Below, piece by piece: positions 7,701-11,706 of a stretch of DNA of 11,706 nt. Made by a program: the position numbers and the translations under genes. Numbering within the stretch: the stretch's first letter is position 1; every line of letters starts with the position of its first letter. The DNA comes from Legionellaceae bacterium. GTDB taxonomy: Bacteria; Pseudomonadota; Gammaproteobacteria; Legionellales; Legionellaceae. The stretch is taken from assembly GCA_947504795.1 (NCBI GenBank), contig CANNJG010000043.1:1-11706 (forward strand). The letters run 5' to 3'. The notes below the pieces were generated by a model. The model had not been told where the DNA came from. It ran no database searches and saw nothing but the letters and a program-made list of their open reading frames with translations.

Positions 7701-10700
7701 GATGATGACGTCAGCGGTTGCGACGAATGTACTGGCGCAACTATCGTTTTATATCACCGAAGGCGGGGATGCGAAAATAACGTGTGCGCTGGATAGCGAT
7801 GGCTATATTCGCGAGGTGACGATGCATGGTGAGGCAGGTGACCCTAAAACGGACAGAGTACAAGTGTACGAACGCAATACCTACCATCAATTGGTCGCAA
7901 TGACTACTCTGTCGGGCGAACACAAGGGCGAGGGATTGCGCTATTGGCAGGTAGCAGGCCAATCGGTTTTAACCCGTGTAGCACTTCCTATTGGCATCCT
8001 TGAGGACTCTATTAACTATGCACAACCTGAGGCGTCTGGATTTCCTGGGACGAATGCACTGCAAGTGATGCGGCAATTTTCTGCATTGAATCGTGCAAAG
8101 CAGGGGGATTGGGTTCCACGCGTGGGGGGCTTTCAGCATCAGAGCGACATGCAAATGCTGGAGGAGGCGCCACCACTTACCCAAACGAGCATAGACACCT
8201 TTTGGGCGCCGTTAATTTTAGGCTCGATTACTATTGCTACGTTTATGGCAGCCTTACCATCGGGGGCAGCGCTTACCTACCTGGAAGATGAAGCTATTTT
8301 GATGGGTCTTGCAAAAATGGCAGGTAACGCATCGTTTGCGGCTATCAAAGGCGGTGCTATGGGCGCATCTATTGAGTATCATAGACAAAACTACTCTTTA
8401 ACGCGAGCGTTACAATCGGAAATTTCACTGCGACAAATCACGCAAGCAGCAGCAGGATTCGCAATAGCTGAAGCTGGCGGCGCCGTTTTTGATGGCTTGA
8501 TAGAGGTGTTGGGTTCAACAGCCTATGTGACACGATTAAAAGAATACATGGAAGGGAGTGCCGAGGCTGGGCAGGCTTTTACTGCATTAACCCCTGCGAT
8601 TGCAACCCAAATATTTGCGCGGTCCTTATTGACGCCTGCTTTGTTTCAAACGAGTGATATCTTATTTTTTGACGAACAATGGGATACAAAGTCGTTGTTG
8701 ACCATGCTTTTGATTGACTGGAGCTGTCGTTATAACAAAAACTTCTTGGGTGGGCAGCTGGTGAAAGAGCTCCATCCCAGCTTGGTGGTGATAGAGGCAG
8801 GTTTAGCTAATGTGCTGGTACAATGCCTGGTGAAGTCAACCCAGGGGCCGATTTCATGGAATACGATTGACAGTACGTGGCTGGCTTTTACCGTCATGGG
8901 GGAGGCGCATGCGGCGTTTCATAATAAGACGACTGTTAGGTATAAAAAAATTGTTCGTGATGCGATTAGCGAGCATGTGAGAAATCGTGAATACACGAAG
9001 ATTATTGAACGCATGGACATCGAGCCATTCTCTGTTATAGAGACAAAGGATGTCATGCTTATGATTGAGCAGAGTGTGCCATTTCCCGACGCGCGGCCGC
9101 AGCGGCAGACGTTTGAGTTTAATCAAGCAGTGTACTGTCGTCTCGAGACGCGGGATGCTTTTGATCTAGACGGGTTCCTTGAAGCACATGGTAAGGCAAT
9201 CAATGCTGCAAAAACTGATTTTATACACGCAGTTAGAGCACAGTTACTCAAAGGAGAATATTCGCGTGCATTTCAAGAAATAGTGCAAAGGGACTCACCC
9301 GACTATCTAAAGCTTTGTGACGGCCCTAAAATACATCAACGTATGGTGGATGATCTTGCTGATCTAAAAAAACGTCCTGTCGTATTAAAAATATTGGCGT
9401 GTCTTGTAAGGCGTAACGATTTAAACTGGGTTAGTGATGGAGACCGCGGCGCTGGTGTATGGAGTCCACATGAGAGCATTGGCGATTTAAACATGCTTAA
9501 AATCCTGGATGCTGCGGTAGAGACGCTACAGAGTTCTGCTAACCCAAGGTATTGCGAGGATGCGAGCCTCCTCCGCGCCGTGTTGTTACCGCGTTTCACA
9601 GAAAATAATCAGGCCCTTGCTATCATAGTTGAAGACTCCCCTGAGGCCCTTATTCGGGACAAAACAAAAACCCTGATTCAACGACTCTTACGCATATTGC
9701 CTCAAACCACCGACATAGAAGCGCGTCGCCAAATCTTGGCGGCATTGTGTTCAAGACAAGGTTATTTATTTGAAGAAATTGGTTCTGATGTATTGAGAAC
9801 CAATCATAACGTTCGTGCACTGTTGGATAATAGTCGTGGGATGCCAGACATACAAGCTGCTTTAGTTCTGGGCCTTTATCAAAATCCTGGCGTAAACCTA
9901 CCTGAAGAAGTAGTATCGCTTCCGAGTAATGCATCTATCTCTATGGAAGCATGGGAAATAATTTTTGAAAATTGGTCACCCGAACACAAAGATATTTTAT
10001 ACGAAGCTCACTTTGCTCAGTGTAAGACGACGCGATTTGACTTTAGTTCACAAGCGACTACTGCCTTTGCAAGACGATATAAACAATGGCCTCATACGTG
10101 CACAGAACAGTTACTTATAATAAACGAGCCTGAACGATTAATGGCGCAACTTTATCCACTAATAGGTAAAAAAACACTACGTAGTCAATTGCAAAAAGAA
10201 GGACTAGTGCAACTCATTAAACCACTGATTGATCGCACATATGTTCGTGATTGCGCGGGTTTCAAGGAAGTGATTCAAAAAGCGCTTGAAAATGATGATC
10301 ACGATCTGATGGACATGATGATACCAACCTTGTCTCTATCACATGTGACTACGATTCTCAGTGATGTTGAGAATCGCTATGGCAACGATGACGTTTATCA
10401 GAAAATCAGAGGCTTGTTAGCATCGCATCGCGGGAATCATCTTTTTGTGCATTCTAAGTCTCAAGAAGCTCGCGAAGCTAGGTTAATGGTTTTAAGCCAT
10501 CAACCGCCCGACGCTGAATTGGATCTCGAAATTGAATCTCAGTTGGTTTTGGATCTCGAAATTAAATCTCAGTTGGCTTACGACACTATGTTGGAACGCT
10601 TGAAAGTCCTCAAATGGCTACCATCTGTTGTTGCACAGGCATTTTTGAGCGCGAGCGAGTTTGACCGTCATAGGATATTGATCGAGCTGGCATCTGTCCC

Positions 10701-11706
10701 TGATGCGCAGCATCGTCGAATTTGTTATCTACAGTGTTTTGCATGGTTAGATGCCGCGGATAAAACTGCACGAGTAGGCCAGTATTTTGTCTTTGAAGCA
10801 GGTGAAATATTAGGGACGCTAGTTAATGATGAGTCCAGTCAGATCATTAAGATGAATGAGGCTGAATTCAAAACTATTTCTGACCAAACCTCCCGCGTCA
10901 GCCCTCTGCTCATGGAAACTCAGCAGGTTCTTTCTCATATAAAAGGGAATAAATTTTCTGAAATAGTCGAGTTGCTAGGCAAATCAACTACTATAACAGT
11001 CATTCACGTTTGTCATTTTATTGAGGATAATTATAAAATCGCAGTGCAAGAGTCAAAAATTAGACACTTGATATTGGCGTTAGCGCTTAGCATAAAAGCG
11101 AGTACCGACTATGCTCATACTCTACCTTTGTTAGAAGTTTCACGACAGTTATTGAGTCAAGGCAATCCTGACCACAATATGGCCTATCTTGTGCCCATGA
11201 GATCATATTTATTACAGTTGCTATCTTCCGCTAAGTCCCGTCCTATTGTCTTAAGGATGCTGGCAACGCTCGCGATTGATGATGGCTTGCGCTGTTTTAT
11301 TGAAAATAGCTCCGAATTCAACATCGAACAACATAAACGTGTACGGAGCGTTTTACTTGCGATGAGCGCACCCAGTGAGCCTCTCAATTCGGCCGAACAA
11401 AGCGAAAGAGCGGTACTCCTGAAGGCATTGCGTCCTTATGTTACTCGAGTGTTCCGCGACTTTAGCCGTGATATAACCGGTAATCTGATTAATTATTTTG
11501 ATACCTGGTATGCTCACGACATTAATTTAGATTTTCTAGTGGAGCCCATACGAGATTTAGGGGATGATTTATTGACCATGCGCTTTGTATACTTACGTGG
11601 TAGTCAACAGATGACGTGCCCGCGATCAGCTGAATTTGAGAACCGTTACCCAGAATTTTTATTAGCGATAGAGAAGAAAGATATTCATGAGATAGCCCGT
11701 ATTGCG
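1786..11706 (+). CDS. Giant YD-repeat (Rhs/Tc-toxin-like) protein with helical solenoid flanks, 3' truncated by window
   Basis: This frame is open for 3307 codons to the window edge with no stop, so the full protein is larger still. There is no signal peptide. Segments, by eye: 1-110 beta-rich N-terminus (WPLTLVFKEVDDGLIFDLKMK); about 110-915 alpha-helical, repeat-like sequence; an acidic linker (TEEDPLPEVDTP) near 925; about 940-1940 beta-rich core with a Pro/Lys/Thr linker near 1185-1205 and degenerate YD repeats, densest at 1472-1610; Gly/Ala-rich hydrophobic segments between 1944 and 2245; about 2300-3307 a second alpha-helical solenoid. An RPxxLxxLAxL-like motif appears at 608, 2530 and 3152, hinting that the two flanks are related. 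YD repeats in Rhs and Tc toxins build a beta-shell enclosing a toxic cargo; here the core is internal and I found no DPxG(L/W)-type boundary before a C-terminal toxin. Function is unknown; a secreted toxin or effector is the best guess. Oddities are a G9 run at 2620-2628 and a 30-bp in-frame duplication at 10519-10578. The coding call is firm; the functional call is tentative. Confidence 0.93.
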   Translation, partial: MPTTILTLKELTDFAKTHIVPVSLGQDSASYEEIKWPLTLVFKEVDDGLIFDLKMKVKRYTTLGASPDDERPYPIRVPYTFFNSLIPPMWVEKANAECVTEPVLERLIIALFDLEHKSLVLTSELLEFRRKIAEKYFKNEDVVEKLRATRSTLAQELLASSVRSSQWVCGRLLLEHADLFVPGQTIEGAAKASLLCDLLASASDTAAHDTPIADFVFQCFSDELYKTHGQVPHWRQSVFSQLFDHPQQFSSVFARHLAMMLSGESWEHAPAWHACLLPGGGISERCAVFYLASLSKALATSQGIHALPADMVSDMERALVVLPTVPAATDDSMIQALRPSLSLQRIQELLGYCDVQAIPETSRAGLLTCWMQDATTKNTLLAAFFNDKGAYALDWLAEITPSSKMDEAWLDSLLVNYIQEKYAVQAEGAKDYAAILSEIPPAPSFPVFQRILSFVRRAGQFGTRDSQGRIITYSIPFPGLLQDAFLKKFSPNYLVTAIEANAVTLGGGGIEEHMFDQNMFLNPDPDFFIYSLLKPLLTSTIRHNDYSRAQQLFQLCSSNLKGPDFWAEILKQVKEQTEAIPSSEFVLMNPALLDLIHLGMRNESVEMRPDILPILASLLIDCESQILRELNAATETATLMDDILKYKDIGQMVVNKSIEQGFFGFLNWLTAEQLKQYAQNSQPNVFVELAKKDKPVVEIESVAALISLMQPRTEDVTTCIKKQLLQPRQEGEESVLSMAIEAGLLHRSDLVILCGLNNVLNGSMITAQALKALVEQNPSLGTRYEELLSNASLEYRCEFAQQLLADETFNPLQHAEFFQLLLDELPAIGKRPYVEDVFLKALAHTLVLDFVKNQKSTQYQKLMQHSVLTALMKAKAMCFDKFIQASIAAIIGVDFHAASPSEIAIEHSVAQAEQILRNTEEDPLPEVDTPQVMVIGADTLQDRPLIFRHREVKTTRYALPNEGGLTKKEITIFDCTEGGARIADSECTTSMDIYLDKTYTLMINEQGFASLLYKYDDMSLTIQFGRRLLNREKLSVTDFPQALFFDKEAAFSDTVVLCRQLDPQGQVLKQWEYAYRRIDNASVWLVDAVAEVKEQVAWIKTALSFETMTEQLALFTSVICDSVEYDAMNRPLQRVRLVLAQPFIALKTPKRSVEVYQYENDVLSNTDFFIGMGFDHCALERVTPKKAPDATPDINQTPKTKALKHEQGVWFNKQTINAEQSIFKYVAVNQEEQVLAEWISHEKNETARVFNEFRVFYYTPLLEGVSYLSRVLAVPAAALSADSSMDENTCLAALLDLRNTRAKQTTCLQHDYHLRVSPYTERSILRHVFKTPSDTQAGYVWCEESFVIDTSGEVIAYRDPTGERFSVVSGTNQMVPAHSTSYQWDAAHKDNLIASPIQPPMLFLPTGYDVSLANFIQPAQAVRVMMCALRAHLQRIPQLPEDRKKAHDKLDEVTQQVIQFTNANNRLISVEYEQGRIKAMGDTSYAYYANGLLKQATKGPEGKQITTTYTYDARQQLIQTVETLSDGTQNTTAIHYNLQQQIIQYRDGNGCNAYHYFYDDQGMPLVIVAESSNPDLAADGHPALYIVEWMRYDAHGLLTRVEASWFHDEHRLPEAAILERVNGCEKRCCTQYADYRGLVDAVEPRVTTVTYLKKDIYKVSTVYFDPEPASTAEQKAVMNLLARVKRIENKYCDMRDRLLEQHSQGELDMGTVTTEQLPPLEDVTFTYAATALSTMRVVGKYVEKPLDKIYSFNTPTPGCAPEITFETGGHVYVLKQTVKSCEEIIVECKQPDSHTYGLLRLPENFKRNFNGYNEQKLPAILGHQPGLGQRHNKTYVTCADEAYYVEITDSDVTKTKLEFQSQQDRDTFNALFSSDWDGTWKTFQYTTAAPEHLKTIRKLTNHFPGVGITTTFTDTGEEITQNWHFDKELLGSDFKGSWRTEAELGIGASLLAIGTLLSEIGIGVPIAIAGAGMMTSAVATNVLAQLSFYITEGGDAKITCALDSDGYIREVTMHGEAGDPKTDRVQVYERNTYHQLVAMTTLSGEHKGEGLRYWQVAGQSVLTRVALPIGILEDSINYAQPEASGFPGTNALQVMRQFSALNRAKQGDWVPRVGGFQHQSDMQMLEEAPPLTQTSIDTFWAPLILGSITIATFMAALPSGAALTYLEDEAILMGLAKMAGNASFAAIKGGAMGASIEYHRQNYSLTRALQSEISLRQITQAAAGFAIAEAGGAVFDGLIEVLGSTAYVTRLKEYMEGSAEAGQAFTALTPAIATQIFARSLLTPALFQTSDILFFDEQWDTKSLLTMLLIDWSCRYNKNFLGGQLVKELHPSLVVIEAGLANVLVQCLVKSTQGPISWNTIDSTWLAFTVMGEAHAAFHNKTTVRYKKIVRDAISEHVRNREYTKIIERMDIEPFSVIETKDVMLMIEQSVPFPDARPQRQTFEFNQAVYCRLETRDAFDLDGFLEAHGKAINAAKTDFIHAVRAQLLKGEYSRAFQEIVQRDSPDYLKLCDGPKIHQRMVDDLADLKKRPVVLKILACLVRRNDLNWVSDGDRGAGVWSPHESIGDLNMLKILDAAVETLQSSANPRYCEDASLLRAVLLPRFTENNQALAIIVEDSPEALIRDKTKTLIQRLLRILPQTTDIEARRQILAALCSRQGYLFEEIGSDVLRTNHNVRALLDNSRGMPDIQAALVLGLYQNPGVNLPEEVVSLPSNASISMEAWEIIFENWSPEHKDILYEAHFAQCKTTRFDFSSQATTAFARRYKQWPHTCTEQLLIINEPERLMAQLYPLIGKKTLRSQLQKEGLVQLIKPLIDRTYVRDCAGFKEVIQKALENDDHDLMDMMIPTLSLSHVTTILSDVENRYGNDDVYQKIRGLLASHRGNHLFVHSKSQEAREARLMVLSHQPPDAELDLEIESQLVLDLEIKSQLAYDTMLERLKVLKWLPSVVAQAFLSASEFDRHRILIELASVPDAQHRRICYLQCFAWLDAADKTARVGQYFVFEAGEILGTLVNDESSQIIKMNEAEFKTISDQTSRVSPLLMETQQVLSHIKGNKFSEIVELLGKSTTITVIHVCHFIEDNYKIAVQESKIRHLILALALSIKASTDYAHTLPLLEVSRQLLSQGNPDHNMAYLVPMRSYLLQLLSSAKSRPIVLRMLATLAIDDGLRCFIENSSEFNIEQHKRVRSVLLAMSAPSEPLNSAEQSERAVLLKALRPYVTRVFRDFSRDITGNLINYFDTWYAHDINLDFLVEPIRDLGDDLLTMRFVYLRGSQQMTCPRSAEFENRYPEFLLAIEKKDIHEIARIA
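2620..2628 (+). repeat. G9 homopolymer run inside the giant gene (possible phase-variable tract)
   Basis: Nine G encode Gly279-Gly280-Gly281 as three GGG codons. Gaining one G would bring TGA at 2634-2636 into frame, ending the protein near residue 283. Losing one would lead to TGA at 2783-2785, ending near residue 332. At nine G the gene is in the ON frame. Long G runs in coding DNA are classic slippage switches in other bacteria; a switch here is inference. Confidence 0.5.
6199..6612 (+). other. Cluster of degenerate YD (Rhs-type) repeats within the giant protein
   Basis: Successive strands centred on aromatic/acidic pairs follow the YDxxGxLxxxxxxxxG spacing: SVEYEQGRIKAMG (Y1472), YAYYANGLLKQATKGPEG (Y1488), YTYDARQQLIQTVETLSDG (Y1511), IHYNLQQQIIQYRDGNG (Y1536), YFYDDQGMPLVIVAES (Y1558) and RYDAHGLLTRVEAS (Y1592). 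Isolated copies lie upstream at EYDAMNRPLQRV (Y1125) and YQYENDVLSNTDF (Y1158). In Rhs and Tc B/C toxins such repeats spiral into a beta-shell. The copies here are diverged but periodic. Confidence 0.75.
7615..7752 (+). other. Hydrophobic Gly/Ala-rich segment 1 of the giant protein
   Basis: Residues 1944-1989 form a long uncharged stretch (LGIGASLLAIGTLLSEIGIG, then VPIAIAGAGMMTSAVATNVL) directly after the YD core. It could be a pair of membrane-spanning helices or a helical hairpin packed in the protein core. The single Glu in the middle fits a hairpin turn. Assigned from composition only. Confidence 0.55.
8200..8520 (+). other. Hydrophobic Gly/Ala-rich segments 2-4 of the giant protein
   Basis: Three hydrophobic stretches follow within about 105 residues: FWAPLILGSITIATFMAALP (from 2139), GLAKMAGNASFAAIKGGAMG (near 2180) and AAAGFAIAEAGGAVFDGL (from 2221). 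Their small-residue content resembles amphipathic membrane-inserting or translocation helices of large toxins more than ordinary soluble helices. No direct family match is recognised. Confidence 0.45.
10519..10578 (+). repeat. Tandem 30-bp in-frame duplication
   Basis: Two adjacent 30-bp units (10519-10548 and 10549-10578) match at 28 of 30 positions and encode LDLEIESQLV then LDLEIKSQLA. The unit keeps the frame and adds ten residues to a helical linker in the second solenoid. The high identity suggests a recent duplication. Confidence 0.85.

Overview
The window reads as an accessory or cell-surface/secretion region of a gammaproteobacterium, most likely of the order Legionellales (Legionella, Coxiella relatives, Aquicella/Berkiella-like). 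The assignment rests on the partial outer-membrane protein at the left edge, which has the VTLSVGPAWESAG...TQTFYL signature I associate with Legionella-type beta-barrel proteins, and on a dispersed GTCATCCCGAG-type palindrome. It is an inference, not a database result.

Layout. Bases 1-355 (minus strand) are the 5' part of an outer-membrane beta-barrel protein gene with a signal peptide; it leaves the window on the left. A 191-bp divergent intergenic region holds a plausible sigma70 promoter for each direction. Bases 547-1590 (plus) encode a secreted family 16 glycoside hydrolase (laminarinase-like) with an intact E-I-D-I-L-E catalytic motif. Its promoter at 463-492 lies downstream of the longest-ORF start (454), so the start must be 544 or 547; the Shine-Dalgarno spacing favours 547. 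Bases 1612-1726 are one long imperfect palindrome of the REP/MITE-like kind, filling the gap before the next gene.

From 1786 to the right edge (11706) there is a single uninterrupted plus-strand reading frame: 3307 codons with no stop, cut by the window end. I read every codon of this frame and it stays open. The protein has no signal peptide. It consists of a small beta-rich N-terminus, about 800 residues of alpha-helical solenoid-like sequence, a roughly 1000-residue beta-rich core with degenerate YD (Rhs/Tc-toxin-like) repeats, several Gly/Ala-rich hydrophobic segments, and a second alpha-helical solenoid of more than 900 residues. An RPxxLxxLAxL-like motif occurs in both helical flanks. 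This is the most interesting object here: a giant toxin- or effector-like protein whose architecture I do not recognise as a classical Rhs or TcB/TcC protein. It also carries a G9 homopolymer run that could switch it on and off by slippage.

Working together: the three genes look like envelope, secretion and host-interaction functions (outer-membrane barrel, secreted polysaccharide hydrolase, giant YD protein). The giant gene has its own ribosome site and is separated from the hydrolase gene by the palindrome, so a shared operon is not evident. No RNA genes, CRISPR array, transposase or integrase were seen.
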